Positions 17,626 to 27,052 of a DNA stretch of 64,000 nucleotides are shown here, in pieces. Below the pieces are notes generated by a model. That model had not been told where the DNA came from. It did not search any database and was given only the letters and a program-made list of their open reading frames with translations. The position numbers were made by a program, and so were the translations under genes. Within the stretch, counting starts at the first letter, position 1. Each line of letters opens with the position of its first letter. This stretch comes from an uncultured Alistipes sp. (GTDB lineage Bacteria; Bacteroidota; Bacteroidia; Bacteroidales; Rikenellaceae), in NCBI GenBank assembly GCA_949283205.1, contig CASDSD010000016.1:1-64000 (forward strand). The letters run 5' to 3'.

Positions 17626-18156
17626 CTAAAATATATAGGAGATTGTCAGGGCAAATTTCGTCGGGCCAATGTAATTCCCGGCGTCGTTACTGAAACACTT
17701 TGCACAAGGCCAGTTCGGACGTTTGTCGTACCACAGGCGGGCATACCCCACGCCAATGAGAACTTCTAAATTCCAATGCGGTGAAAGAATCCAGTCATAT
17801 CCATAAGTTAATCCTCCGCCAGCCAGATAGCCGTCATATATTTTGTCTCGAATAAAGGCATAGTATTGTGCACCGTGGAGATGAACGCCGAAGAAATGAC
17901 CCTCATAAGGTTCACAAAGCCAATAACGCAACTCTGGTTGAACCAGCCAGAATCGTGCATCCGTATTCTAGAGCGTCCATGGTCTATATGCTCCAAAAAG
18001 CTCCATGGTCATTTTGCGCCCTGTCGCAAACTCTACTCCTGCATTCGGGGCGGCGATCCCCCAATAGAGTCCATTTGTTTTTACGGCAACGTTTTGTGCT
18101 TTGGATATTTGAGAAAATAGACAGAGAAGCGTCACCAGAAGTAGTAATTTCCGCAT
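17626..18156 (-). pseudogene. DUF3575 outer-membrane protein gene with an in-frame amber codon
   Basis: Start at 18156 opens MRKLLLLVTLLCLFSQISKA, a signal peptide. The frame runs through GLYWGIAAPNAGVEFATGRK to AYRPWTL, then a single TAG (17968-17970), and continues in the same frame as NTDARFWLVQPELRYWLCEP to the end at 17626 (TKFALTISYIF). The intact paralogue at 60827 has PWTFSDNKKWKHWFVQPEVR at this place, so one base change (TCG or TTG to TAG) explains the break. First gene of the fimbrial operon. Truncation would leave only the first strands of the barrel unless the codon is read through. Confidence 0.75.
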
Positions 18157-18632
18157 ATTTTCCATTCGTTGGGTATCTCTATATTGTGATCTCCAATAGA
18201 GAAGCTCTTGTACCAAAAATAAACCCTCCTTTTTCCTTTATATGAAAAAAGAAGGGAGAAGGATTTTCCACTGCAAAAGTATGAATTAAAAATACTTTTT
18301 GCAATAAAAATCACTATAAAAAAGCAAAAATGACGATCCTAACTGATTAGAGTTAAGACTGATTTTTGCATGCCGGAAACGCATCATAATATTTTAATTT
18401 AAGCTATTGCTTCAGCCGCAAGGCATTAACTGCCTAATTGTCAAAGTTTTTTATCTAAAAACCACAAGGGGCATAACAAGAGCTGATACTATGTTTTGTA
18501 ACTCCATGATATTAAATATCCAGACATCACTCCGATTCATCCATCCGCTTCACCGATATTCATTTTTTCATTATAACTAAAAACAATAATTCCTCGTTTT
18601 GCCAATTCCGACCGTCGGTGAGCGGACGGGTG
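18157..18632. other. AT-rich intergenic region with operon promoter
   Basis: 476 nt between the LRR lipoprotein stop and the fimbrial operon. It holds the promoter listed at 18274-18305 and a near-perfect inverted repeat (GCAAAAGTAT, 8 nt, ATACTTTTTGC). Nothing coding is seen. Confidence 0.5.
18274..18305 (-). promoter_or_regulatory. Promoter of the first fimbrial operon
   Basis: Minus strand TACTTTTG (18274-18281) fits TAnnTTTG, with ATTG (18302-18305) at a 20-nt spacing for the -33 element. Leader is about 115 nt. Unlike the second fimbrial operon, there is no G tract in the spacer. Confidence 0.5.
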
Positions 18633-19808
18633 CTACTTTTTCTTACGGTAACTGATTGTTACGGTATTGCCCTGGTAATTCCAGCTGCCGGTCGTAAAAT
18701 AATCGGTCGGAATCGAGTCGTCGTCAAACCATGTATCTACCGGGAAGATGTTCCCGTCCCCCGGATTATTTGTGCAGTATAAAAACTTCAGTGCCGTATT
18801 GTTGCTGATATCAAGTGCCGTGAGGTTATTGGAGTTGCAGTATAAATACTCCAGTGCCGTATTGTTGCTGATATCAAGTGTCGCGAGGTTATTGGAGTCG
18901 CAGTACAAGTACTTCAGTGCCGTATTGTTGCTGAGATCCAGCCCAGTGAGATTATTGGAGTAGCATTGGAAAAATGCCAGTTCCGTATTGTTGCTGACAT
19001 CCAGCGAGGTGAGGTTATTGGAGTAGCACTGCAAATCCGCCAGCGCGGTATTGCTGCTGACATTCAGTTCTGTCAGGCCGTTGGAGGCGCAGTATAACAT
19101 TGTCAATTCAGTATTGCTGCTGACATTCAGCGTAGTCAGATTATTTGAGGCGCAGTTCAACCCGGTCAGAGCAGTATTGCGGCCGACATCCAGCGAACTC
19201 AGGTTGTTATAACTGCAGTTCAAAAACTCCAGTTTCGTATTATTGCTGATATCCAAAGAGTTCAAGTTGATGGAGTAACAATATAAATACTTCAGTGCCG
19301 GATTGTTGCTGACATCCAGCGAGCCCAGGTTATTGTAGCTGCAATCCAGATCCTCCAGAACCCTATTGCCGCTTATATCCAGCGAACCCATGTTATTGTC
19401 GTTGCATTTCAATAGCTTCAGTTCCGTATTATTGCTGGCATCCAGCGAACTCAGGTCGTTGTAGCTGCAATCCAAATTCTCCAGGGCCGCATTGTTGCTG
19501 ACGTCAAGCGAGGTCAACCGATTCCCATAGCATTTCAATTCCTGCAACGAACTGAAATATTCGATCCCTTTCAATGAAGTCAGCTCTCCGTCATAATTAT
19601 CTGACGAGATATCGAGCTCCGTAATGGCTGCCACCTCTTCCGATGTGATGTTCTGGGCATCGGTGATATATCCGCGCTTTTGCAGCTCTGCGGCAAAGGC
19701 TGGATCGAACTCGTCCGTGACAGGGCCCTTGTTGTCTCCCGTATTATCCTTTTCGCATCCGACTGCGACAAGCGCAACAATGGCCATCAACAAATAAAAT
19801 TTTTTCAT
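18633..19808 (-). CDS. Secreted leucine-rich-repeat lipoprotein
   Basis: 391 residues. Lipoprotein signal MKKFYLLMAIVALVA-VGC (Cys18). A spacer (~30-87) precedes twelve consecutive 21-residue repeats with the consensus L-x-x-L-x-C-x-x-N-x-L-x-x-L-D-v-S-N-N-T-a (residues ~88-339), a partial thirteenth and a C-terminal cap ending VTISYRKKK. Repeats of this sort occur in surface LRR proteins of Bacteroidales (BspA/internalin-like), where they mediate binding to host or bacterial partners. Every repeat keeps a Cys at position 6 and an Asn ladder. Monocistronic, convergent with nothing nearby. Target unknown. Confidence 0.8.
   Translation of the reverse strand: MKKFYLLMAIVALVAVGCEKDNTGDNKGPVTDEFDPAFAAELQKRGYITDAQNITSEEVAAITELDISSDNYDGELTSLKGIEYFSSLQELKCYGNRLTSLDVSNNAALENLDCSYNDLSSLDASNNTELKLLKCNDNNMGSLDISGNRVLEDLDCSYNNLGSLDVSNNPALKYLYCYSINLNSLDISNNTKLEFLNCSYNNLSSLDVGRNTALTGLNCASNNLTTLNVSSNTELTMLYCASNGLTELNVSSNTALADLQCYSNNLTSLDVSNNTELAFFQCYSNNLTGLDLSNNTALKYLYCDSNNLATLDISNNTALEYLYCNSNNLTALDISNNTALKFLYCTNNPGDGNIFPVDTWFDDDSIPTDYFTTGSWNYQGNTVTISYRKKK
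18792..19547 (-). repeat. Twelve 63-nt coding repeats of the LRR gene
   Basis: Exact 63-nt (21-codon) periodicity encoding the LRR consensus, with high nucleotide similarity between units (recurrent GCCGTATTGTTGCTGA on the plus strand). Repeat number could change by recombination. Confidence 0.85.
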
Positions 19809-19836
19809 ATTCGACTCTGTTTAATATGGCTTTGAA

Positions 19837-19844
19837 CAAAAATA
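19837..19844 (-). promoter_or_regulatory. Likely -7 box for the LRR gene
   Basis: Minus strand TATTTTTG fits TAnnTTTG, about 29 nt from the ATG. No clear -33 element. Confidence 0.4.
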
Positions 19845-20365
19845 CGAAAGATATCACAATTACATACTTTGCGATGCGCTATTTTTTTTGCTCCGAATTT
19901 ATTTGCCAATAAATTGAATTGTGATTTTTTTGTTTGTTCAACGATTTCCCTCCATGTTTCATCCCGTCTCGGACGAAGCGTCTGCCGAAGCAAATTTTAT
20001 CGGCGCCAGGAATCAATGTGTATCTATTTCTTCCATGAGGGAAAAACATTGGTTCGGCTTAAAGCGTGGGGCGACAGTTAAACCCCTGCCTGTCAAATGA
20101 ATTGGCTGGGGATTAAATTCGATGTGCAACGGTTTATGGCCGTATAAATGGCGAAGTCCGTTCGGATAAGACACGTTTCCCGGAGGAAAGTCCGGATTCG
20201 TTTGGGCATAATATGATTTTACCCCACCCCAATATCGAAGTATGTTATCCTGTAACTGCAGCCCTGTCATGTGTCTATGCCGCGGCGAGGCTTCAGAGCC
20301 ATATAAAGCCAACAGGAGACGTGTCTATTATGCGTAAAGGATGGAAGAGGTTACACGCAATTCGT
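19845..20365. other. Intergenic region, one doubtful ORF
   Basis: A minus-strand frame at 20013-20312 encodes 99 residues with protein-like stretches (NPDFPPGNVSYPNGLRHLYG, PIHLTGRGLTVAPRFKPNQ), but no family is recognised and no start signal supports it. The plus strand contains GGAGGAAAGTCCGG at about 20191, which resembles the RNase P RNA core, but no other rnpB features follow. Confidence 0.3.
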
Positions 20366-21469
20366 TTATGCCTGTTTTTTATAGGTTACGGCCGCGAGTG
20401 TGTTGAACAAGATAGCAAAAATACCCAATGCGACATAGTTGATCCATAATTCGGCGAGCGTCGCGCCTTTCAGATATACCGACCGCAGGATTTCGACGAA
20501 GTAGCGGGGCGGCAGAACGACGGTGATTTTACGTGCCCATGCAGGCATTGAATCAATGGGAGTCAGCAGACCGCTCATAAGCATGAAGATCATAATAAAG
20601 AAGAACATCACGAACATTGTCTGCTGCATCGTTTCGGAGAAATTGGCAATCGTCAGGCTGAACCCGGATATGGTTAGGACAAACAGTATGGCTCCCAGAT
20701 AAATGGCCCCGACCGCCCCTTCCGGCGTGAGGTTATAGACTGCCCGGGCCACACACATCGCTACAGTCAGTACAAACAGTCCTATCAACCAATACGGGAG
20801 CAATTTGGCAAGGGTGAATGTAAACCGGCTGACGGGGGTGACATTGATTTGCTCGATGGTTCCGCACTCCTTCTCGCCCACGATGCTAAGTGCCGGAAGA
20901 AATCCGCAAACGAGAATAAAAATGATAATCATCAGTGCGGGAATCATGTAATGACGATAGTTCAGCGCCGGATTGAAACGGTTTTGCACCGTTATCAGCT
21001 CCGCCGCCCTGACGGGACTCTTTTCGGCCTTCAGTTCCGATAGCGTACGCGATATTGTTTGCACGAGATACTGCATTCCCATCGAGCCTTTGGTCGCATT
21101 GACGGCATTGGCGGTGATACTGATGCGCTCGGGCGTGGCGACAGCCATATCGCGCTCGAACCCGGCCGGAATCTCTACGATTGCATCCACCGTCCCCTCT
21201 TCCAGATCTTTCATGGCAAGCATGAAGTCGGAGGTCGCCGCAGTGAGCGAGAAATATTCCGAAGCACCGATATGCGAAGCGATGCGGCGCGACGTGGCCG
21301 TACGGTCCAGATCCACGACAGCGACATTGACGTTCCGGACATCCATCGTCATAATCAGCGGCATGATCAGCATAACGAGGATCGGGAACGCTACAATCAA
21401 TCGCGGCAGGAACGGATTGCGGCGAATCTGCAGGAACTCTTTACGTAATAACACCTTGAATGTTCTCAT
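20366..21469 (-). CDS. ABC-2 type permease (YhhJ/YbhR-like)
   Basis: 367 residues. One N-terminal TM (FLPRLIVAFPILVMLIMPLI), a large extracytoplasmic loop (~45-185) and five C-terminal TM segments, the ABC2_membrane_3 layout. Contains the conserved GEKECGTIEQINVTPVSRF motif (E-GT..E) that contacts the ATPase. Last of seven genes in an efflux operon, 3 nt after its partner permease. The pair forms the membrane part of a YbhFSR-like drug exporter. Confidence 0.85.
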   Translation of the reverse strand: MRTFKVLLRKEFLQIRRNPFLPRLIVAFPILVMLIMPLIMTMDVRNVNVAVVDLDRTATSRRIASHIGASEYFSLTAATSDFMLAMKDLEEGTVDAIVEIPAGFERDMAVATPERISITANAVNATKGSMGMQYLVQTISRTLSELKAEKSPVRAAELITVQNRFNPALNYRHYMIPALMIIIFILVCGFLPALSIVGEKECGTIEQINVTPVSRFTFTLAKLLPYWLIGLFVLTVAMCVARAVYNLTPEGAVGAIYLGAILFVLTISGFSLTIANFSETMQQTMFVMFFFIMIFMLMSGLLTPIDSMPAWARKITVVLPPRYFVEILRSVYLKGATLAELWINYVALGIFAILFNTLAAVTYKKQA

Positions 21470-21472
21470 GGC

Positions 21473-22567
21473 CTATTCCAGTTTGTCGTTGAACTTTTTG
21501 AGAGAGACGCCGAGCAAGAGGGCTGTCATGCCGGCCAGTATGACGCAATCCTGCCAGACATCGGCGATCGATGCACCCTGAATCATCATCTTGCGCACGG
21601 CGTCGATATACCAGCGGGCCGGAATTATAAGCGAGACGGCCTGAAAGAATTTCAGCAGGTTCTCAATGGGGAATAGCATTCCCGAGAGCATCATTATGGG
21701 CATCATCATCACCATGGCCGAGATAAGGAGAGCCGCGACCTGCGTGCGGGCAATGGTCGATACGAGCAGCCCGAGAGACAGCGAGAGGACCAGATAGAGG
21801 AGCGACAGCGAGAAGATGCCGGCCACACCGCCGCTCATGGGCACCTCCAACAGGTAGCGTGCGAGCAGAAGGATCATGATCAATACGATGCACGAGATGG
21901 CGAAATATGGAATCATCTTGGCGAAGATGATTTTGAACGGCCGCACGGGAGAGACGAGCAACACCTCCATCGTGCCCGCCTCCTTTTCCCGGACGATCGA
22001 CACGGAGGTCATCATGGCGCATACGAGGATGAATATCAGGCCCATGATTCCCGGAACGAAGTTGAACGCACTCTTCATTTGCGGATTGAACAGCATACGG
22101 GTTTCGAACAGCGACTGCTGCGACTCCGCACCCAGCAACACGCCCTGCAGATAGGCCGTCGCAGCTCCCGCCGTATTGACGTTTGAGGCATCGAGCACCA
22201 ATTGAATGACCGGGTTCGACGACAGGGCGGATGCCGCCTGCTGCATGCGGCGGTCGAAGTCCGCCGTGAATACCACGACGGCATCCGCCCTGCCCGAGCG
22301 CAGAAGCGCATCAATGGATCTGTTGTCCGTATAACCGCAGAAGGTGAAACAATCGTTCCGTGAGAGCCGTTCGACGGCATCCCGTACGCCGTCCGTCCGG
22401 TCGGGGGCAACCACCGCGACCTTTATATCGTTAACCTCCGTCGATATGGCGAAGCCGAACAGCACCATGAGTACGACGGGTATCAGCACCACGATGAGCA
22501 TCGTCCGCCTGTCGCGCAGAATGTGCAACGACTCTTTTTTTACGAATGAAAGGAAATTATTATTCAT
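21473..22567 (-). CDS. ABC-2 type permease (YbhS/YbhR-like)
   Basis: 364 residues with the same 1+5 TM layout as its neighbour. N terminus FVKKESLHILRDRRTMLIVV, coupling motif VREKEAGTMEVLLVSPVRPF, and a last TM pair ending VSLKKFNDKLE. 3 nt separate it from the ATPase gene before and the permease gene after, so the two permeases are made together and probably heterodimerise. Confidence 0.85.
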   Translation of the reverse strand: MNNNFLSFVKKESLHILRDRRTMLIVVLIPVVLMVLFGFAISTEVNDIKVAVVAPDRTDGVRDAVERLSRNDCFTFCGYTDNRSIDALLRSGRADAVVVFTADFDRRMQQAASALSSNPVIQLVLDASNVNTAGAATAYLQGVLLGAESQQSLFETRMLFNPQMKSAFNFVPGIMGLIFILVCAMMTSVSIVREKEAGTMEVLLVSPVRPFKIIFAKMIPYFAISCIVLIMILLLARYLLEVPMSGGVAGIFSLSLLYLVLSLSLGLLVSTIARTQVAALLISAMVMMMPIMMLSGMLFPIENLLKFFQAVSLIIPARWYIDAVRKMMIQGASIADVWQDCVILAGMTALLLGVSLKKFNDKLE

Positions 22568-22570
22568 AAG

Positions 22571-23311
22571 TTATTCTCCTCGTTTGGCCCCGCGTGCGAG
22601 GGTGCGGAATACTTCGTCCATCGATCCGGCGGCAAACTGTTGTTTCAGCCGGGCCGGCGTATCCAGCGCACGCACCTCGCCATCGACCATGATCGACACG
22701 CGCGAGCAGTACTCCGCTTCATCCATGTAGTGGGTGGTGACGAATATCGTAGTACCCGTATCCGCGGCCTCGTAGATCATCTCCCAAAACTGTCGGCGCG
22801 TCACGGGATCGACGCCGCCCGTCGGTTCATCCAGAAAAACGACCTCGGGGCGATGTATGGTGGCGATGGCGAACGACAGCTTCTGTTTCCAGCCCAGAGG
22901 CAATGCCCCTACGAGGGTGTCGCGCTCCGAGGTGAAAGAGAGTTTCGCGAGCAGTTCTGCGGCGCGCTCCGCCGTAGCCTTTTTCGACAGCCCGTATATC
23001 CCGGCAAAAAGATCCATATTCTCCCATACGGTCAGGTCGTTGTATAGCGAAAAGCGTTGGCTCATATACCCGATGTGACGTTTGATCTGCTCGCTTTCAC
23101 ATCTCACATCGTAACCCGCAACCGTCCCGTTGCCCGAAGTGGGGAAACTCAATCCGCAAAGCATCCGCATGGCCGTGGTCTTACCTGCGCCGTTTGCCCC
23201 GAGGAAGCCGAATATTTCCCCTCGAAACACATCGAACGAGATGTGATCGACGGCGACAAAGTCACCGAAACATTTCGTCAGATCGCGTACGGATATCACC
23301 GTGTCGTTCAT
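22571..23311 (-). CDS. ABC transporter ATPase (YbhF-like)
   Basis: 246 residues from the ATG that overlaps the previous stop by four bases (ATGA). An upstream in-frame ATG at 23323 is also possible. Walker A GANGAGKTTA, Walker B VVFLDEPTGGVDP, H-loop TTHYMDEAEYC. The signature region reads LPLGWKQKLSFAIA rather than LSGGQ, as in the second half of YbhF-type tandem ATPases. With the preceding ATPase it corresponds to the two halves of E. coli YbhF encoded as separate genes. Confidence 0.85.
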   Translation of the reverse strand: MNDTVISVRDLTKCFGDFVAVDHISFDVFRGEIFGFLGANGAGKTTAMRMLCGLSFPTSGNGTVAGYDVRCESEQIKRHIGYMSQRFSLYNDLTVWENMDLFAGIYGLSKKATAERAAELLAKLSFTSERDTLVGALPLGWKQKLSFAIATIHRPEVVFLDEPTGGVDPVTRRQFWEMIYEAADTGTTIFVTTHYMDEAEYCSRVSIMVDGEVRALDTPARLKQQFAAGSMDEVFRTLARGAKRGE

Positions 23312-24207
23312 CGTTTCATCCATTTTATGAATATATCCTCAATTGTCGGTGCGACCGGTTGTACGGACAGTCCGTCCAATTCGTTCAGCCGATCCATGAA
23401 CTGCGTCATGTCGAATCCCTTGCCTGCCACCAGGTGATGCACCTCTCCGAAGGGATAGCACTCCGCAACGCCTTCGACCCTCCGGGCCGCCGAGAGCAGC
23501 GCGTACATGTTCGAGGCCCGCACAGCATAGAGCGGCGCATCGAACCGACGGACGATGCCGTCGGGCGTGTCGATCCCCAGGATGCGACCTTCGTTGCACA
23601 GTGCGATGCGGTCGCAACGCGACGCTTCGTCCATATATGGGGTCGAGACGAGTATGGTAATGCCTTTTTGTTTCAGAGAGGCGAGCATGTCCCAGAACTC
23701 GCTGCGCGATACGGCATCTACCCCTGTCGTAGGCTCGTCGAGAAAAAGTACGCTCGGACGGTGGATAAGTGCGCATGAAAGAGCGAGTTTCTGTTTCATC
23801 CCACCCGAGAGCTTCCCGGCACGGCGCGTGCGGAACGGTTCGATCTGTTTGTAAATCGGAGCGACGAGGTCGTATGACTCTTTGGCCCTGACGCCGAACA
23901 AGGCGGCAAAAAATTCGAGATTCTCCTCTACCGTCAGGTCGGGATAAAGCGAGAACCGGCCGGGCATATAGCCCACACGCGAACGGATCGAAAGATAGTC
24001 GTTCACGATGTCGAACCCGTCGACCGAGGCCGTGCCGCTGTCGGGGGCGAGCAACGTCGTGAGCAGACGGAACAGTGTTGTTTTGCCCGCCCCGTCGGGC
24101 CCGATCAGCCCGAACAGTTCTCCCCTGCCGACGGAAAACGACACCGCGTCGAGTGCCTGCACCCGGCCGAAACTCTTTGAGAGTCGCTGTATGTCTATGG
24201 CATTCAT
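23308..24207 (-). CDS. ABC transporter ATPase (YbhF first-half-like)
   Basis: 299 residues. Walker A GPDGAGKTTL, signature LSGGMKQKL, Walker B VLFLDEPTTGVDA, and a C-terminal extension of ~80 residues (VEGVAECYPFGEVHHLVAGK) as in drug-exporter ATPases of the NatA/YbhF group. Start overlaps the adaptor stop (ATGA), stop overlaps the next ATPase start, so strict translational coupling is likely. Confidence 0.88.
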   Translation of the reverse strand: MNAIDIQRLSKSFGRVQALDAVSFSVGRGELFGLIGPDGAGKTTLFRLLTTLLAPDSGTASVDGFDIVNDYLSIRSRVGYMPGRFSLYPDLTVEENLEFFAALFGVRAKESYDLVAPIYKQIEPFRTRRAGKLSGGMKQKLALSCALIHRPSVLFLDEPTTGVDAVSRSEFWDMLASLKQKGITILVSTPYMDEASRCDRIALCNEGRILGIDTPDGIVRRFDAPLYAVRASNMYALLSAARRVEGVAECYPFGEVHHLVAGKGFDMTQFMDRLNELDGLSVQPVAPTIEDIFIKWMKR

Positions 24208-25088
24208 AATATGACTTCTCCCGCGAGACCTATTTTCAGCCGTCCGTCGTTTTTAACCGCGATTTTCACGGCATATACCAGGTTGGCCCGGGAATCTTTC
24301 GTCTGGATGGTTTTCGGGGTGAATTCGCTTTCGGAGGAGATCCACGAGATACGTCCCTCGTAGTCGTAACGTTCCTCGCCGCCGAAGTCTGCCACCACAC
24401 GCACCTTGTCTCCGAGGCAGATGCGGCCGAGCTGGTCGGAGGTGAAGTAGGCCCGCAAATAGATATTGTCCAGATCGGCGATTTTCATCAGAGGCTTGCC
24501 GACGGATGCGAGTTCGCCTGTTTCGGCATATTTCACCAGCACCGTACCGCCTACGGGCGACGTGATGCGACACTTGGCGATGCGGTCGTCGAGTGCGTCG
24601 ATCTGCGCCTCCAATGCCGCCGCATTGTCGTTGATGGAGGCCGTATTCTTGCCGAGGGTCGAGAGCGTAGCCGTGAGCTGGCTCTCCAACACGCGAATCT
24701 GCGCCTCTATGTCATCGAGTTGTTTCTGCGTGGCAGCCCCGTCGCGCAGCATGTTCCTGACTCGGTTGCATTCGGTCTGCTGTTTGGCGATTTGTTCGCG
24801 CAGCGACGCTGCCTGTGCCTTGATATCGGGGCGGCTGCCTATCAGGGCCGAAAGCTGTGCCGAAAGTTGCTTGCGCTGTAAATGGAGCTGTAGGCTGTCG
24901 ATCTCGCCGACCACAGCACCGCCTGTTACGGGCATGCCCTCCTCGACATTGAAATCGAGGATACGTCCCGCCGCTTCGGAGGATACAACCACCTCTGTAG
25001 CCTCGAATGTGCCCTGTGCATCGTATTGAGTCCCGGTGCCGCACGATACGGCGAGCATCGCCAGGGCGATATATGAAATCCGTTTCAT
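24204..25088 (-). CDS. HlyD/YbhG-like periplasmic adaptor lipoprotein
   Basis: 294 residues, lipoprotein signal MKRISYIALAMLA-VSC (Cys16). Biotinyl-lipoyl halves at EATEVVVSSEAAGRILDFNV and CRITSPVGGTVLVKYAETGE flank a long alpha-helical hairpin (~60-165), followed by a beta-barrel domain. This is the standard membrane-fusion protein that links an inner-membrane exporter to TolC. 5 nt after the TolC gene. Confidence 0.88.
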   Translation of the reverse strand: MKRISYIALAMLAVSCGTGTQYDAQGTFEATEVVVSSEAAGRILDFNVEEGMPVTGGAVVGEIDSLQLHLQRKQLSAQLSALIGSRPDIKAQAASLREQIAKQQTECNRVRNMLRDGAATQKQLDDIEAQIRVLESQLTATLSTLGKNTASINDNAAALEAQIDALDDRIAKCRITSPVGGTVLVKYAETGELASVGKPLMKIADLDNIYLRAYFTSDQLGRICLGDKVRVVADFGGEERYDYEGRISWISSESEFTPKTIQTKDSRANLVYAVKIAVKNDGRLKIGLAGEVIL

Positions 25089-25093
25089 GGCAT

Positions 25094-26368
25094 CTATTGA
25101 TTTAATGTATGTTTCAATCTGTACATGGCTTGCAGCAGTTCTATTTCGTGGGTGCTGCGGGCGAGTGCCGCCGCCGTTTCATCGGTAATTTTGCGGAGCA
25201 GGTCGGTCGCGTCGATGACCCCGTTTTCGAGCTGCGATTCCGCAGCCATGCGTACCGACCGCCGCAGTTCAACAATTCGGGCATCGTCCGCTATGGCTTT
25301 GTGCAGACGGGCGATTTCGCCGTTGTCCTGCGCCGTCTGCATTCGTGTATTGAAGAGGAATATGTCGCGTTGCACGTCTATCTGCCGTGCGGCGGCATCT
25401 ATTTTCCCGAGGTTGTTCCGCTTGTTATAGAATGCGCCGATGTTCCACGACATGCGTATGCCGACATAGGCATCCAGCCGGCAATCCGACGACATCATGC
25501 TTTTGAACATGTCCAGCCCCGGATAGCCGTAATACCCTTGTGCAAAGGCGCTGAATCGGGGTGTCAGCGAGCTCTTGACGGCTTTGCGCTGTGCGTCGAG
25601 CTTTGCGGCTTCGGCATCGAACAACGCCAGCTCGGGACGTGCGGAGGTGCGGCCCGCGACTTCAGGCAGAGCGGGTTTTTCCAATATCCCGCTGTCGAGC
25701 GGGCGGCCGATGAACAATTCCAACATCCGGCGGTAGCTCGCCCGCGACGATACGACCTGTCCGAGGGTTTGCCTGGCCGTGAGCAGTTCGGCCTCGACGG
25801 CATCCGCATCCGCCTGCATGGCCACCCCGTTTTTGCAGCACGCTCGCAACCGCGCAAGGTTGCTTTCCAGCAGTCCGATCATCGCTTCGGTCTGTGCCTC
25901 GCGTTCGTCTAAAAGCAGAATGCCGAAATAAAGGTTGTCCACCCGCGACTGCAGCTCATACAGATTCACATCCACACGGTTGCGCTGCTCTGCGGCCTCC
26001 GCTTCGGCTATGGCGCGCCCGGCTTTGGACTGTCCGCCGTCCCATATCGTTTGGGATACGTCGATGGCCACCCTGTATTGGTCCTTACGCATGCCCGGAA
26101 TGCCTACCCCTTGCTGTGCGAGCATACCCGAAAGAGCATCGGGAAATTCCGCCACGGAGGTCTGCCATGTCGCCTGCCCCGAGAGTGTCATCTGCGGGAT
26201 CCATGCCCGAGCGGCATTGGAGAGGTCGTACTGCTCGGTTTGCGAAATCAAGTCGTACTGCCGAATCTCGGGATAGTGTTCCCGAGCCAAACGGCGGCAC
26301 TCGTCAAGCGACTGCGCGGAGATTGCCGGCGGCAGGACGAGCAACAGACATATGACTAATCGTTTCAT
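25094..26368 (-). CDS. TolC-family outer-membrane efflux protein
   Basis: 424 residues with signal peptide MKRLVICLLLVLPPAISAQ. TolC layout: LDECRRLAREHYPEIRQYDL at the N terminus, Asn/Ala-rich helical repeats, and the second half QLENGVIDATDLLRKITDET. Forms the outer-membrane tunnel for the ABC exporter encoded downstream. 3 nt after the regulator gene. Confidence 0.88.
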   Translation of the reverse strand: MKRLVICLLLVLPPAISAQSLDECRRLAREHYPEIRQYDLISQTEQYDLSNAARAWIPQMTLSGQATWQTSVAEFPDALSGMLAQQGVGIPGMRKDQYRVAIDVSQTIWDGGQSKAGRAIAEAEAAEQRNRVDVNLYELQSRVDNLYFGILLLDEREAQTEAMIGLLESNLARLRACCKNGVAMQADADAVEAELLTARQTLGQVVSSRASYRRMLELFIGRPLDSGILEKPALPEVAGRTSARPELALFDAEAAKLDAQRKAVKSSLTPRFSAFAQGYYGYPGLDMFKSMMSSDCRLDAYVGIRMSWNIGAFYNKRNNLGKIDAAARQIDVQRDIFLFNTRMQTAQDNGEIARLHKAIADDARIVELRRSVRMAAESQLENGVIDATDLLRKITDETAAALARSTHEIELLQAMYRLKHTLNQ

Positions 26369-26371
26369 GGG

Positions 26372-27010
26372 TTATTGTTTTTTGATTCTTCGCATGATAA
26401 TCTCGATATTTTCGGCCTTGCGCATGGCAAGGTATTTCTCCCGGTCGGCCATCATGCCCCCCAGCAGTTCGTTCGATACGGGTTCTATGAATGCATAGGC
26501 AATGAACGGGAATACGTTGAGCGATATGAAACTGATAAAGAGCATCCGTATATCCACATGTTCAATTTCTCCGCGCCGGGCTGCTTCGTCCACGTCTTTT
26601 TGCAGGCTGGCAAAGAGATTTTCGCTCACCTCCTTGATACGTTCATACAGAATATGATAGTGCTCGGGCCGCGACAAAACCTCGTTGAGAATGAATCGGG
26701 GCAACTGCGGATTGGCGGCAATGAGATCGAAATGCGCCGCGATACCAGATCTCAGACGTTCCACAATCGGCAACTCGGAATTCCCCACAGCCGCCGTGAT
26801 CGTTTGCGCAAGAAGTGAGATGTTTTTTGCGACTATGCGTTCGAACAGGCACTCCTTCTTTCGAAAATAGTAGTGTAACATTGCATGGGTCACACCTGCC
26901 TTCTCGGCAATTGCCGCCGTGCGCGCGCCTCCGAATCCCTTGGCGAAAAATTCCTGTTCGGCAGCCTCCAGAATCAGCTGCTCGGTGTTGTTTTTTTCTT
27001 GCTCGTGCAT
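26372..27010 (-). CDS. TetR-family regulator of the efflux operon
   Basis: 212 residues from ATG 27010 (MHEQEKNNTEQL). HTH at ~10-55: ILEAAEQEFFAKGFGGARTA, then AIAEKAGVTHAMLHYYFRKK. The rest is an all-helical ligand domain. It is the first gene of its own operon, 27 nt downstream of a clean palindrome (27037-27052), so autorepression relieved by an exported compound is the natural model. Confidence 0.88.
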   Translation of the reverse strand: MHEQEKNNTEQLILEAAEQEFFAKGFGGARTAAIAEKAGVTHAMLHYYFRKKECLFERIVAKNISLLAQTITAAVGNSELPIVERLRSGIAAHFDLIAANPQLPRFILNEVLSRPEHYHILYERIKEVSENLFASLQKDVDEAARRGEIEHVDIRMLFISFISLNVFPFIAYAFIEPVSNELLGGMMADREKYLAMRKAENIEIIMRRIKKQ

Positions 27011-27036
27011 ATGAAGCCATGTGCTAACAATAGTGT

Positions 27037-27052
27037 TTAACAAAATTGTTAA
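27037..27052. promoter_or_regulatory. Candidate TetR-family operator
   Basis: Perfect inverted repeat TTAACAA-AA-TTGTTAA; a related imperfect copy (CTAACAATAGTGTTTA) adjoins it at 27024-27039. Position just upstream of the regulator ATG suits autorepression. Confidence 0.45.

Noticed and set aside
18792..19547. Regular direct repeats as a CRISPR array
   Set aside because: The repeats have no spacers and are translated as leucine-rich repeats.
20185..20215. GGAGGAAAGTCCGG resembling the RNase P RNA core
   Set aside because: The other conserved rnpB segments (ACAGAA-type 3' core, GGTAA loops) are missing on either side, so the match is probably chance.
20013..20312. 99-residue minus-strand frame with protein-like text
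   Set aside because: No start signal, no recognised family and it overlaps the rnpB-like string; kept only as a note in the intergenic entry.
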